From assembly GCA_900318335.1 (NCBI GenBank), contig ONKF01000016.1:19169-83168 (forward strand): a stretch of DNA of 64,000 bases, read 5' to 3'. The notes under the pieces are model-generated. The model made no database searches. It was not told the DNA's origin and was given only the letters and a program-made list of their open reading frames with translations. Within the stretch, counting starts at the first letter, position 1. The number at the start of each line of letters is the position of its first letter. This stretch comes from an uncultured Prevotellaceae bacterium (GTDB taxonomy: Bacteria; Bacteroidota; Bacteroidia; Bacteroidales; Muribaculaceae). Shown here piece after piece: positions 53,927 through 62,501 of the stretch. A program made the position numbers and the translations under genes.

Positions 53927-54448
53927 ATGAAGAAATTCTTTTTTATGAGCATCATGGTGCTCATGGCAGCACTCACGTTCACCAGCTGTGGTAGCGACGA
54001 CAACAAGAAAGATGAGCCCGAACAGCCCAAGGACAAGACCGTTAAGTATGAGATCACGGCTCAATTCGATCAGGTACTTCTCGACATCTGTGACATCACC
54101 GCCAACTACAAGGATGCAAGTGGCAAGAATGCACAGGAGAAGGTCACTTCCACCACCTGGACCAAGACCATCAATCCCACCAGCCTTCCCATCCAAATGG
54201 GTGTCAACTTTGTATACACTGCGAAAGAAGACAAACTGACTCAGGACAAGTACAGCTTCTCGGCCATCTTAAAACATGTCGGCCAAGCCTTTGGTGGCAC
54301 TCCCAGACAGAGCACTGAGACCCTCATGATGGCCAGTGGACAGACTAAAGAAAGGATTATCGAATTATTCAACAGAAGGAGTCAATATACCTACGGCATG
54401 TATATTGATACCGATGGCACTATAACCGAAAAAGCTCCCACTTTCTAA
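53927..54448 (+). CDS. Lipoprotein of unknown function
   Basis: 173 residues. Signal peptide MKKFFFMSIMVLMAALTFTSCG with lipobox FTSC followed by an acidic GSDDNKKDEPEQ stretch. Acidic residues right after the lipid cysteine resemble the lipoprotein export signal that sends Bacteroidetes lipoproteins to the cell surface. The remainder alternates strands and short helices (TVKYEITAQFDQVLLDICDI, QMGVNFVYTAKEDKL) with no recognised family. Followed by a strong terminator. Monocistronic. Confidence 0.75.
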   Translation: MKKFFFMSIMVLMAALTFTSCGSDDNKKDEPEQPKDKTVKYEITAQFDQVLLDICDITANYKDASGKNAQEKVTSTTWTKTINPTSLPIQMGVNFVYTAKEDKLTQDKYSFSAILKHVGQAFGGTPRQSTETLMMASGQTKERIIELFNRRSQYTYGMYIDTDGTITEKAPTF

Positions 54449-54493
54449 ATCGAACGATCTCGATTTCACTAAGTGAATTTTTAAGTTAACAAA

Positions 54494-54528
54494 TTAGCCC
54501 CTGTCGACATTTCTATCGGCAGGGGCTA
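54494..54528 (+). terminator. Intrinsic terminator after lipoprotein
   Basis: TTAGCCCCTGTCGA pairs with TCGGCAGGGGCTAA (14 pairs, one G-T) around CATTTCTA; a T-containing tract follows. Confidence 0.8.
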
Positions 54529-54581
54529 AATATTTCATTTGGTGGTGTCCTCATCAATGGTGTCCGTCAAAGACGACCAAC

Positions 54582-54680
54582 AGCGGCCATTAAGGCCGCT
54601 TCAAGGGGACGGTTCGGTTTGTAACAAAAGATCAATCTTTTGTTGCTAACGGAACTGTCCCCACGTATTAGGCAAGAGAA
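54582..54680. repeat. Hairpin repeat element, copy 2 (REP-like)
   Basis: Same two-hairpin design as 13502-13600: AGCGGCC-ATTAA-GGCCGCT, then a 58-base hairpin at 54605-54662 (outer arms GGGGACGGTTCGGTT / AACGGAACTGTCCCC, inner AACAAAAGA / TCTTTTGTT). The small stem differs from copy 1 by a paired A-T to G-C change, while the large outer stem has two mismatches here. Again it lies between convergent genes. Confidence 0.8.
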
Positions 54681-54937
54681 GAGAGGAACTTCATTATTGA
54701 CAGGATTTGGGCAGATGTGGAAGTTCATCTACGACGCACTTTCCACTTGATATGGCTGCAACCAAGCTGCGCTCATCTTCGATGAGCTTGCATGGTGTTT
54801 TCCATAAAAGTCGAGTCTTCGACCCGACTTGCCTCTTCGAGGCAACAGCCAAGCCCATGTTACAGCAGAAATGCTTATTCGATTCAGATATAGTGAATTA
54901 TGCCGATATTGAAAATCTTTACCGGACAACAACAGAA

Positions 54938-54973
54938 AAAAACATGTCCCCACCGACAGACATCGGCAGGGAC
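54938..54973 (-). terminator. Intrinsic terminator of lipocalin gene
   Basis: On the minus strand GTCCCTGCCGA-TGTCTG-TCGGTGGGGAC, 11 pairs with one wobble, then ATGTTTTTTTC. Confidence 0.85.
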
Positions 54974-55001
54974 ACGCTATAATGATAAAATTATCTACAG
55001 A

Positions 55002-55424
55002 TTACAAGTACTCCTCAATGACGCTGTCCTTAACGCGAACAAAAGTAACTGCAACGGGGAACTCATCGTAAGTAAGCATCAATTTGTCGCCCTTTACTTC
55101 AAAAGTCATGGATTCGGTAAGGGTATGACCGTCCTCAGTGTAATTTACGTTAATTCTATTACCAGAAACGGTATATGTGCCACGCTCAACATCGATGTCG
55201 ATCTCAGAGTCGTCGTTGTAAATTTCCACTGAATTCCACTGACCGTTCTTGGTGAATTGAACCAGATTCTCATAGGAACCGCCATCCTCATCGATAGCCT
55301 TAAGCTGCCAGGTGCCAACGAGGTCAGAACCCTTGGGCTCATCATTGTCATCACCACATGAAGTAAAGCCAACGGAAACCAGAGTCAGTAACATGACTGA
55401 CAAGAACAAATAAAACTTCTTCAT
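55002..55424 (-). CDS. Lipocalin-like lipoprotein
   Basis: 140 residues. Signal peptide MKKFYLFLSVMLLTLVSVGFTSCG with lipobox FTSC, then an acidic DDNDEP stretch as in surface-exposed Bacteroidetes lipoproteins. LVGTWQLKAIDEDGGSYENLVQF is the G-x-W start of a lipocalin barrel, and GTYTVSGNRINVNYTEDGHT, GDKLMLTYDE follow as paired strands, as in lipocalin-like DUF families of gut Bacteroidales. A small-molecule or protein ligand is possible but unknown. Convergent with the lipoprotein at 53927. Confidence 0.85.
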   Translation of the reverse strand: MKKFYLFLSVMLLTLVSVGFTSCGDDNDEPKGSDLVGTWQLKAIDEDGGSYENLVQFTKNGQWNSVEIYNDDSEIDIDVERGTYTVSGNRINVNYTEDGHTLTESMTFEVKGDKLMLTYDEFPVAVTFVRVKDSVIEEYL

Positions 55425-55632
55425 AAAATAAGTTGTTAATTAAAAAGTTAATAAAAAAGGTATTTATCTATATTATAAATATATCAACAGTTCTCTAGAG
55501 CCAATAACCCATTACTGTGTTTTGTGATCTGAAACAATATCGCAAAATCATCAAACAATTGAATCTCTTTATCACACATGAGAAATGATTGTTTAAAAAA
55601 ATCGTAAAATTCGCGATATTCGTGGTTCGAAA

Positions 55633-57339
55633 TCACTGGCGCATGTAGGCTGCTTGGTCCTCGGGGTTGAAGCCGCCGATGAAGCGCGCGTGGCGTGCCA
55701 CCTCAGCCTCACCCATGTTGACATAGACCTTGGCGCTGTCCATAAACAGGTCGGGCTCATTGCTGGCATCACCGATGAGCAGGTAACCCATGATGATGTG
55801 ACCCAGCATCTCGACCAGACGACGGGCGTGGAAGGTGATGTACTCGGGATCCTCCACGGCCTGTACCTTGGCGAATGTTTCCTCATAGAGGGCGGTCATA
55901 GCCTCGAGTTTGGCCTTCATGGGAGCAACAGCCTCACTATACTCACGAGCGGCATACTCCTTGATCTGGTTCAGATAGGTGCCGGTAGTGACGTGGCGGA
56001 TGGCGGCTACCACCTGCAACTGGGTCGTGCCCTCGTAGATGCTGGTGATGCGGGCATCGCGGTAGATGCGCTCACAAGCGTAGTCGCGCATGAAGCCGCT
56101 ACCGCCGTGAATCTGCACGCAGTCATAGGCGTTCTGGTTGCAGAACTCGCTGGTCATACCCTTAGCCAGCGGCGTGAAGGCGTCGGCCAGGCGGTTATAG
56201 GCCTTCATGGTCTTGCGCTCCTCGGGGGCGAGGGTGCGCTCGCGGCTGATGGCCTCCAGCGACTTGTACATGTCCACAAAGCGGGTGCACTCATACAGCA
56301 GGGTGCGTGAAGCATCCAACTTGGCCTTGATGTTGGCAATCATCTCGCTCACAGCGGGGAAATTGATGATGGCCTTGCCGAACTGCTCACGGCTGCGGGC
56401 ATAGGCGATAGCCTCCTGATAGGCAGCCTCGCTCACGCCCACGCTCTGGGCAGCGATACCCAAGCGGGCACCGTTCATCAGCGACATCACATACTTGATA
56501 AGACCCAGCTTGCGGTCGCCGCACAGCTCAGCCTTGGCATTCTTAAACACGAGTTCGCACGTGGGGCTGCCATGGATACCCATCTTGTCCTCGATGCGGC
56601 GAATGGTCATGCCGCCGTCGCGCTTGTCATAGATGAACATCGACAGGCCACGGCCGTCGCGGGTACCCTCCTCACTGCGGGCGAGCACGAGCGAAATGTC
56701 ACCGTCACCGTTGGTGATGAAGCGCTTCACGCCGTTCAGGCGCCAAGTGCCGTCCTCGTCCTGGGTAGCCTTGAGCATAACGGACTGCAGGTCGCTGCCC
56801 GCATCGGGCTCAGTCAGGTCCATCGCCAGGGTCTCACCCTTGCAGGTGCGGGGCAGGAAACGCTCCTTCTGGTCCTCGCTGGCAAACTCGTTGATGGTCT
56901 CGGCGCAGTCCTGCAGACCCCACACGTTGACGAAGCCCGCATCGGCACGGCTCACCATGTCGGCAGCCATGATATAGGGAATCGACGACATGTTCAGGCC
57001 ACCGTACTGGCGGGGCAGGGTGATGCCCATCAGGCCGGCCTGGTTCAGGGCCTTGAGGTTCTCCTCGGTGCCCTTGGCATAGCGCACGCGGCCGTTCTCG
57101 TGGTGCGGACCCTCCAGGTCAACATCCTTGGCGTTGGGGGCGATGATGTCACCGCACACCTCGCCGATGATGTCCAGCACGCGCTCGTAGGAGTCCATAG
57201 CGTCCTCGAAGTCGAGAGGCGCGTAGTCAAATTTCTCGCTCTGTGTATAGTCGCGCTCGCGCAATGCGACAATCTGCTTCATCAACGGGTGACGCAGGTG
57301 GTACTGGAGCGCTTTATTGTCGGTATAAAAGTTAGCCAT
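55633..57339 (-). CDS. Acyl-CoA dehydrogenase
   Basis: 568 residues. Three-domain FAD enzyme: MGITLPRQYGGLNM and MDLTEPDAGSDLQSVMLKATQ (N-terminal and middle domains), GVKRFITNGDGDISLVLARSEEGTR, and the C-terminal helical domain with ARSREQFGKAI, QIHGGSGFMRDYACERIYRDARI and SIYEGTTQLQ, where the glutamate is in the catalytic-base position of several ACDs. A 100-residue extension at the C terminus makes it longer than short-chain ACDs and like the ACD type with an extra domain. It oxidises an acyl-CoA and passes electrons to the ETF encoded just upstream; acyl chain unknown. Last gene of etfB-etfA-acd; 17 bases after etfA. Confidence 0.92.
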   Translation of the reverse strand: MANFYTDNKALQYHLRHPLMKQIVALRERDYTQSEKFDYAPLDFEDAMDSYERVLDIIGEVCGDIIAPNAKDVDLEGPHHENGRVRYAKGTEENLKALNQAGLMGITLPRQYGGLNMSSIPYIMAADMVSRADAGFVNVWGLQDCAETINEFASEDQKERFLPRTCKGETLAMDLTEPDAGSDLQSVMLKATQDEDGTWRLNGVKRFITNGDGDISLVLARSEEGTRDGRGLSMFIYDKRDGGMTIRRIEDKMGIHGSPTCELVFKNAKAELCGDRKLGLIKYVMSLMNGARLGIAAQSVGVSEAAYQEAIAYARSREQFGKAIINFPAVSEMIANIKAKLDASRTLLYECTRFVDMYKSLEAISRERTLAPEERKTMKAYNRLADAFTPLAKGMTSEFCNQNAYDCVQIHGGSGFMRDYACERIYRDARITSIYEGTTQLQVVAAIRHVTTGTYLNQIKEYAAREYSEAVAPMKAKLEAMTALYEETFAKVQAVEDPEYITFHARRLVEMLGHIIMGYLLIGDASNEPDLFMDSAKVYVNMGEAEVARHARFIGGFNPEDQAAYMRQ

Positions 57340-57356
57340 ATCGTAATTCTTTTATT

Positions 57357-58385
57357 CTACTTGGAATTCTTCTTGTAGTGCTTGATCAGCCTGGGAATCA
57401 CATCCTCGACACTGCCAGTGATCACATAGTCGGCAATCGCGTTGATGGGCGCGTCGGGGTCGGTGTTGATGCTGATGATGATGGAACTCTCGTTCATGCC
57501 GGCGATGTGCTGGATCTGGCCCGAGATACCACAAGCGATGTAGAGCTTGGGACGAACGGTCACACCCGTTTGGCCAATCTGGCGCTCATGGTCGGTGAAA
57601 CCGGCATCCACGGCAGCGCGCGATGCACCCACCTCGCCACCGAGCACGTCGGCCAGCTCATGCAGCATCTCAAAGTTCTCCTTGCTGCCCACGCCGTAGC
57701 CACCAGCCACGATGATGTGGGCGCCCTTGATGTTCACCTTGCTCTGCTCAATCTCGCGGTCGATAATCTTTACCACGAGGCTGGCGGGGTCGATGTACTT
57801 GTCAGGGTCAAGGTTGATGACCTCGCCCTTGTAGCCCTCGTCAAAGATTTCCTTCTTCATCACGCCCTCGCGCACGGTAGCCATCTGGGGACGGCACTCG
57901 GGGTTGACGATGGTGGCGACGATGTTGCCGCCGAATGCGGGACGGATCTGGTACAGCAGGTCCTTGTACTCCTTGCCCTTGGCAGCATCGGTGTGGTCGC
58001 CGATCTCCAGCGAGGTGCAGTCGGCGGTCAAGCCGCTGTGCAGACACGATGAAACGCGGGGACCCAGGTCACGGCCGATGGTGGTAGCGCCCATGAGGCA
58101 CACCTGCGGCTCGATTTCCTTGAACAGCGTGGTCACTACGCTCGAGTGAGGCAGCGACGTGTAGGGGAACAGGCGCTCGTCCTGTACCTTATACACCACG
58201 TCAACGCCATAGGGGAACAATTCCTTCTCGATGCCGTCGAGCTTATCGCCCAGCACCAGTGCCTCAAGGCGGCAGCCCAGGCGGGTAGCCAGCTGGCGGC
58301 CCTTGGTCAACAGTTCGAGGCTGACGTCGGCGATGCGGCCCTCGTCATACTCACAATAGACTATCAGATTATTCTTGTCTTCCAT
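57357..58385 (-). CDS. etfA: Electron transfer flavoprotein alpha subunit
   Basis: 342 residues from MEDKNNLIVYCEYDEGRIAD; an in-frame start five codons upstream is less likely. The C-terminal FAD-binding domain is clear: HIIVAGGYGVGSKENFEMLHELADVLGGEVGASRAAVD, GQTGVTVRPKLYIACGISGQIQHIAGM and IISINTDPDAPINAIADYVI. It dimerises with EtfB and shuttles electrons between acyl-CoA dehydrogenase and the respiratory chain or ferredoxin. Whether this ETF is electron-bifurcating is not decided by sequence reading. Separated from etfB by a region with a perfect hairpin and a CTAAAC-rich leader. Confidence 0.94.
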   Translation of the reverse strand: MEDKNNLIVYCEYDEGRIADVSLELLTKGRQLATRLGCRLEALVLGDKLDGIEKELFPYGVDVVYKVQDERLFPYTSLPHSSVVTTLFKEIEPQVCLMGATTIGRDLGPRVSSCLHSGLTADCTSLEIGDHTDAAKGKEYKDLLYQIRPAFGGNIVATIVNPECRPQMATVREGVMKKEIFDEGYKGEVINLDPDKYIDPASLVVKIIDREIEQSKVNIKGAHIIVAGGYGVGSKENFEMLHELADVLGGEVGASRAAVDAGFTDHERQIGQTGVTVRPKLYIACGISGQIQHIAGMNESSIIISINTDPDAPINAIADYVITGSVEDVIPRLIKHYKKNSK

Positions 58386-58438
58386 TATTCTAGTCTTCAA
58401 TCTAATTTCTCTAAACTTTAAACTCTAAACCCTAAACT

Positions 58439-58469
58439 CGGTTAATCAATTTTCCAAATTGATTAACCG
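58439..58469 (-). promoter_or_regulatory. Hairpin overlapping the etfB stop codon
   Basis: CGGTTAATCAATTT-(loop)-AAATTGATTAACCG, a perfect 14-pair stem. On the minus strand it includes the etfB stop codon and last codons and precedes etfA by about 55 bases. No T tract; it may set the ratio or processing of the two messages. Confidence 0.6.
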
Positions 58470-59335
58470 ATAATGTGGTCGGCGATGAGTTCCTTAACGA
58501 GGCCCTCGAGCTCTGCGTCGGCAGCGGCGTCGATGCGGCGGGCTTCCTTGGCCTGGAAAGCGACGTTGACGATGGTCTTCACCTTGGTGGGCGAGCCAGC
58601 CATACCGATCTGCTCGGGGTCAGCTTCAATCTCTTTCACACCCCACTCCTTGATGCCAAGGTAGGGACGCGCGTCGATGAGCGCCTGGCGGTCGGCGGGC
58701 AGGGCAGCCTTCTCGCTGGGCGTCACGGCATATTTGTACTTCTGCACCAGGCGGGCGTTACGGGGACGGCAAGCGTCGGCGCTGCCGTTAACGGTAACGA
58801 CCAGGGGCAGCGGGCACTCCACGGTCTCAAAACCGCGCTCGATGCGGCGCTTGATGGTTGCCTTGCCGTCAGCGACCTGGATGCTCTCGGCATAGGTCAC
58901 CTGGGGCAGGCCCAACTTCTCGGCAATCTGCGGACCCACCTGAGCGGTGTCGCCGTCGATGGCCTGGCGGCCACCCACGATGATGTCAAACTCGCCCATG
59001 TGCCTGATGGCCTGGGCCAACGAGTAGCTCGTGGCAAGGGTGTCGGCGCCACCCAGGGGGCGGTCGGTCAGCACCACACCGTCATCACCGCCACGGTACA
59101 GGCTCTCGCGCACCATCTCGGCGCTGCGGGGCAGACCCATCGTCAGCAGCGTGATTGTCGAGCCGGGATGAGCGTCCTTGAGCTGCAATGCTTGCTCCAG
59201 GGCGTTCAGATCCTCGGGGTTGAAAATTGCGGGCAGGGCGGCACGGTTGATGGTGCCGTCTTCCTTCATCGCATCTTTACCCACATTGCGGGTGTCTGGC
59301 ACTTGCTTGGCCAGAACAATGATTCTTAAACCCAT
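58463..59335 (-). CDS. etfB: Electron transfer flavoprotein beta subunit
   Basis: 290 residues. MGLRIIVLAKQVPDTRNVG and FNPEDLNALEQALQLKD are typical of EtfB; MGLPRSAEMVRESLYRGGDDGVVLTDRPLGGADTLATSYSLAQAI and GRQAIDGDTAQVGPQIAEKLGLPQVTY form the AMP/FAD-binding core. It is the first gene of the etfB-etfA-acd unit and is preceded by a TACCTTTG box. Length and order agree with other Bacteroidales. Confidence 0.94.
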   Translation of the reverse strand: MGLRIIVLAKQVPDTRNVGKDAMKEDGTINRAALPAIFNPEDLNALEQALQLKDAHPGSTITLLTMGLPRSAEMVRESLYRGGDDGVVLTDRPLGGADTLATSYSLAQAIRHMGEFDIIVGGRQAIDGDTAQVGPQIAEKLGLPQVTYAESIQVADGKATIKRRIERGFETVECPLPLVVTVNGSADACRPRNARLVQKYKYAVTPSEKAALPADRQALIDARPYLGIKEWGVKEIEADPEQIGMAGSPTKVKTIVNVAFQAKEARRIDAAADAELEGLVKELIADHIIG

Positions 59336-59417
59336 TGTTTTTCAATAATTATGGTTAGTTTGTTGATATTCCGATTTTTAATCGGCTCCCGCGTGCTAAC
59401 GCACGCAAAAAGCGCCG

Positions 59418-59425
59418 CAAAGGTA
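59418..59425 (-). promoter_or_regulatory. Promoter box of etfB-etfA-acd operon
   Basis: Minus-strand TACCTTTG fits TAnnTTTG; leader of about 80 bases to the etfB start. Confidence 0.65.
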
Positions 59426-59491
59426 CAAAAAATCCCGCAAACATCCCCACCACTCCCCCTTAAAGTATATTAATAATGTATTCACAACCCC

Positions 59492-59519
59492 TTTGATTCA
59501 ACCGATATCGCTATCTTTG
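59492..59519 (+). promoter_or_regulatory. Promoter of acyl-ACP thioesterase gene
   Basis: TTTG at 59492-59495 and TATCTTTG at 59512-59519, 16 bases apart, 26 bases before the start codon. Confidence 0.65.
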
Positions 59520-59544
59520 CGGCTCATTTAACAACCATCAACTC

Positions 59545-60249
59545 ATGTACACACTCAACTATAAAGTGACCACCAGCTGCTGTGACAGCGAGGGAAAGTT
59601 AAAACTCTATTCGGCCCTGCAGATGATGCAGGACTGCTCCGAAATGTGGATCGACAGCGAGCCCGCGGCCCGCAAGTACTTCAGCGACAACAACATGACG
59701 CAACTGCTGGCGACACGCCAGGTCGAAGTGGTGCGCGTGCCGCGATTCAAGGAGGACCTGACGGTGACAACATCCATCTATGAGGTGATGCCGATGTACG
59801 GCTTCCGCAACACCTTTATCCGCGACGCCCAGGGGCAACCCTGCTACCGCACGTGGAGCATGGGCGCATTTGTCGACCTGGCCACGGGCAAACTCGCACG
59901 CCTATCCGACGAGGCCATAGCCTCGCTCACCCTCGAGCCCAAGCAGGAGATGAACTACCGCGGCCGCCGCATCATCCTGCCCAAGCAGGACGGCACCGTC
60001 TTGGAACCTGTACTGGTCATGCGCGCCGACATCGACTACAACCGCCACATGAACAACGCCAACTATGTGCGCATCGCCATGGAACTGCTGCCCGAGGGAT
60101 TTGAGGTCCGCGACATGCGCGTCGAGTACCGCATCGCCGCCAAACTGGGTGACCGGCTCACCCCCACCCTCTACCCCATTGACGGCGGCCACATCGTCTC
60201 CCTCGACATCGACAGCCAGCCCTGTGCCATCATTGAGTTCTTGTCTTGA
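59545..60249 (+). CDS. Acyl-ACP thioesterase
   Basis: 234 residues. Double hot-dog fold of the FatA/FatB family: MYTLNYKVTTSCCDSEGKLKLYSALQMMQDCSEMW in the first hot-dog, and VLVMRADIDYNRHMNNANYVRIAMELLP in the second, where D, N and H of DxNxHMNN are the catalytic group. It releases free fatty acids from acyl-ACP and ends chain growth. Cytosolic. Single gene with its own promoter, divergent from the etf operon; a functional link to acyl-CoA metabolism is plausible from position only. Confidence 0.92.
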   Translation: MYTLNYKVTTSCCDSEGKLKLYSALQMMQDCSEMWIDSEPAARKYFSDNNMTQLLATRQVEVVRVPRFKEDLTVTTSIYEVMPMYGFRNTFIRDAQGQPCYRTWSMGAFVDLATGKLARLSDEAIASLTLEPKQEMNYRGRRIILPKQDGTVLEPVLVMRADIDYNRHMNNANYVRIAMELLPEGFEVRDMRVEYRIAAKLGDRLTPTLYPIDGGHIVSLDIDSQPCAIIEFLS

Positions 60250-60301
60250 CCTCAAGGAATATATTAAAAGTTGAATTTGTTATTCACAAGTTGTTCCCGT
60301 T

Positions 60302-60334
60302 GTTTGATGAATTCAACAAAAGGTTGTACCTTTG
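60302..60334 (+). promoter_or_regulatory. Promoter of acyltransferase gene
   Basis: TTTG at 60302-60305, 21 bases, TACCTTTG at 60327-60334. The surrounding sequence (GTTGTTTGATG ... AAAAGGTTGTACCTTTGCG) closely resembles the tpiA promoter at 61473. Confidence 0.75.
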
Positions 60335-60379
60335 CGGTTTCCAATCACATAATAGTTTTTCTTTTATAGAAACACAAAA

Positions 60380-61396
60380 ATGAGTTCCGTACAAACCAGC
60401 AAAAGAATTTTTGGATATGACCTTATAAAGGCTTTAGCCATGTTCATGGTAGTATTTTATCATTTCTTGATGCTGGATTTTTCTTATCAACCGGGAGAGT
60501 TTTATATCCCGAATTTTAATAAAGTCATTCAGTTAATTTGTGCAGCTAGTGTACCATTGTTTTTCATGGTCAATGGTACGTTGACGATTAACAACAAGAT
60601 AACGCTTAACAAAGTGGTTAACAAGGTCGCAAGACTTTTCCTGATAGCCATTTTCTGGACCCTGGTATTGAGATGCGGAGTCATAGGCTTCTTATTGGGA
60701 AGCGACCAGCCACACACCATCTATGGATTCATCAACTACTATTGGTTTCTGATTTCATTAGCCTATGTGTATATCCTTAATTACTTGATTCAGATATTGC
60801 CTAAGTGGTGCGGATATTTGTTGGTTGCCGCCATTTTTTGCGTGACTTTCTTGAACAATTTCATTTGGGACATCATTATTTTTGTTAATCCTGACCATGT
60901 ATTGCCCAAATGGGGGCATACAGGTCTTTTCACCCTTTACGGTCTTGTCTATTCAAGAATTGGAGCCTACCTCAAGAACAAGAATCTGAGCACTCCCATT
61001 TGCATCCTTATTTTCCTGCTGGGTCTCGCCCTTAACATTTTCACAACAATCTCAATGACCAATCACGATGGCGCAGTGTATGACGGTGTCAGTGGTTCGT
61101 TACCCACTTTTGGCGCCATGTTCTTGAGCATCGGCCTTTTCGGCATGCTTAAAGATGTAAAAGACAACTTCTGGCCATCACAACTCATTAAGACCGTCGG
61201 CATTAACTCGGGCGGTGTATATATCTTTCATCTGGTGTTTGTACTAGTAATCCGAGACCAAATGATTGCCACCTTCGATCAGCGCACATTCCCGATATAT
61301 GTTATTCTTCTCATAGCATTAGGAGTAACTATTTTGTGTGCATATATCTCCGAAGGGATATCCCGAACCCCAGCCAAAGTGTTGCTCAAATTATAG
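60380..61396 (+). CDS. Acyltransferase family 3 membrane protein
   Basis: 338 residues, about ten membrane helices. RIFGYDLIKALAMFMVVFYHF is the family's N-terminal segment with the catalytic histidine (YHF), and VPLFFMVNGTLTINN is the second motif (FFMVSG-like). These enzymes add acetyl or other acyl groups to sugars of peptidoglycan, O-antigen or other glycans. Substrate unknown; no sugar genes are adjacent. AT-richer than thioesterase and tpiA on either side, which with the duplicated promoter suggests insertion. Confidence 0.88.
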   Translation: MSSVQTSKRIFGYDLIKALAMFMVVFYHFLMLDFSYQPGEFYIPNFNKVIQLICAASVPLFFMVNGTLTINNKITLNKVVNKVARLFLIAIFWTLVLRCGVIGFLLGSDQPHTIYGFINYYWFLISLAYVYILNYLIQILPKWCGYLLVAAIFCVTFLNNFIWDIIIFVNPDHVLPKWGHTGLFTLYGLVYSRIGAYLKNKNLSTPICILIFLLGLALNIFTTISMTNHDGAVYDGVSGSLPTFGAMFLSIGLFGMLKDVKDNFWPSQLIKTVGINSGGVYIFHLVFVLVIRDQMIATFDQRTFPIYVILLIALGVTILCAYISEGISRTPAKVLLKL

Positions 61397-61472
61397 AGCT
61401 AACAAATACAATAAAAAGTTGTATGCGTTGTCATCAGGTTGTCTGAGTTGTTTGAAAAACATTAACGGGTTG

Positions 61473-61504
61473 TTTGATGGTCTCGCGAAAAGGTTGTATC
61501 TTTG
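61473..61504 (+). promoter_or_regulatory. Promoter of tpiA
   Basis: TTTG at 61473-61476, 20 bases, TATCTTTG at 61497-61504; both elements match consensus, 51 bases before the start. Confidence 0.8.
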
Positions 61505-61554
61505 CGCTATTGAATCAAATCACAGTTATTATTGTTTAACCGATAAAGAGAAAA

Positions 61555-62313
61555 ATGAGAAAGAACATTGTTGCGGGTAACTGGAAGATGAACACCACAG
61601 TTCCCGAGGGCGTACAGCTCGCCAAGGACGTATGTGCCGCTGTTGCTGCAGAGGCTAATCTGAAGTGTGACGTCATCATGGGCGTTCCCTTTACCCACCT
61701 GATGGCCGTCAAGGAAGTCATCGGAGACGCCAACGTGGGCCTGGCCGCACAGAACTGCGCCGACCACACCAGCGGTGCCTACACGGGCGAGGTTTCCGCA
61801 CCCATGGTAGCATCCACTGGCGCCAACTACGTCATCCTGGGACACAGCGAGCGTCGCGGCTACTACCACGAGACCTATGAGATGCTTAAGACCAAGGTTG
61901 ACCTCGCGCTGGAGAACGGCCTGAAGGTCATCTTCTGCTGCGGCGAGAGCCTCGAGGAGCGCGAGAACGGCTCGTTCAAGGACGTTATCGGTGCTGAGAT
62001 CCGTGACTCACTGTTCCACCTTACCGCCGAACAGTTCCAGAACATCGTTATCGCCTATGAGCCCATCTGGGCCATCGGTACCGGCAAGACCGCTACCAGC
62101 GACCAGGCACAGGAGATCCACGCCTTTATCCGCGGCCTGCTCGCCGACAAGTTTGGCGCACAAGTGGCCGACGACACCACTATCCTGTATGGTGGCAGCT
62201 GCAAGCCCAGCAACGCTCCCGAGCTGTTTGCCAAGCCCGACATCGACGGTGGACTCATCGGCGGCGCTTCATTGAAGGCAGCCGACTTTATGGGCATCGT
62301 CACCGCGTTCTAA
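61555..62313 (+). CDS. tpiA: Triosephosphate isomerase
   Basis: 252 residues, complete TIM barrel. Interconverts dihydroxyacetone phosphate and glyceraldehyde 3-phosphate. NWKMN contains the active-site lysine, [10 protein letters not shown] the histidine, [16 protein letters not shown] the catalytic glutamate and the flexible loop, and [10 protein letters not shown] the phosphate-binding glycines. Own promoter and a strong terminator. I recall tpiA-SPOR-folE as a conserved run in Bacteroides, as here. Confidence 0.97.
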   Translation: MRKNIVAGNWKMNTTVPEGVQLAKDVCAAVAAEANLKCDVIMGVPFTHLMAVKEVIGDANVGLAAQNCADHTSGAYTGEVSAPMVASTGANYVILGHSERRGYYHETYEMLKTKVDLALENGLKVIFCCGESLEERENGSFKDVIGAEIRDSLFHLTAEQFQNIVIAYEPIWAIGTGKTATSDQAQEIHAFIRGLLADKFGAQVADDTTILYGGSCKPSNAPELFAKPDIDGGLIGGASLKAADFMGIVTAF

Positions 62314-62341
62314 TCCCTGACGGGCGACCACATTACAAGTT

Positions 62342-62389
62342 AAACAGCGACCGGCCGCGACTCCACGTTACGGCCGGTCGCTGTTTTTT
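62342..62389 (+). terminator. Intrinsic terminator of tpiA
   Basis: AAACAGCGACCGGCCG pairs perfectly with CGGCCGGTCGCTGTTT (16 pairs) around a 13-base loop, with a run of six T at its end. Confidence 0.92.
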
Positions 62390-62501
62390 GCCCGATTGCC
62401 GCCAGCCAAGCCACTCGGGCTTCTCGGGTAAAAACCCGTGCAAAATCCACCCATTGCAGTATAAATTCTTAAAAAATCTTACTTGATAAGGAAATTTGCA
62501 G

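Larger units (their letters stand above)
54449..55001. other. Intergenic region between convergent lipoprotein genes
   Basis: 553 bases: the terminator of the plus-strand lipoprotein (54494-54528), the second copy of the hairpin repeat (54582-54680), about 250 bases without recognised content (54686-54937) and the terminator of the minus-strand lipocalin gene (54938-54973). Open frames at 54707 (plus) and 54729 (minus) do not look like real proteins. Confidence 0.65.

Noticed and set aside
54707-54982. 91-codon frame in the 54.7-kb intergenic region
   Set aside because: Composition and overlap with a terminator make it unlikely to be coding.
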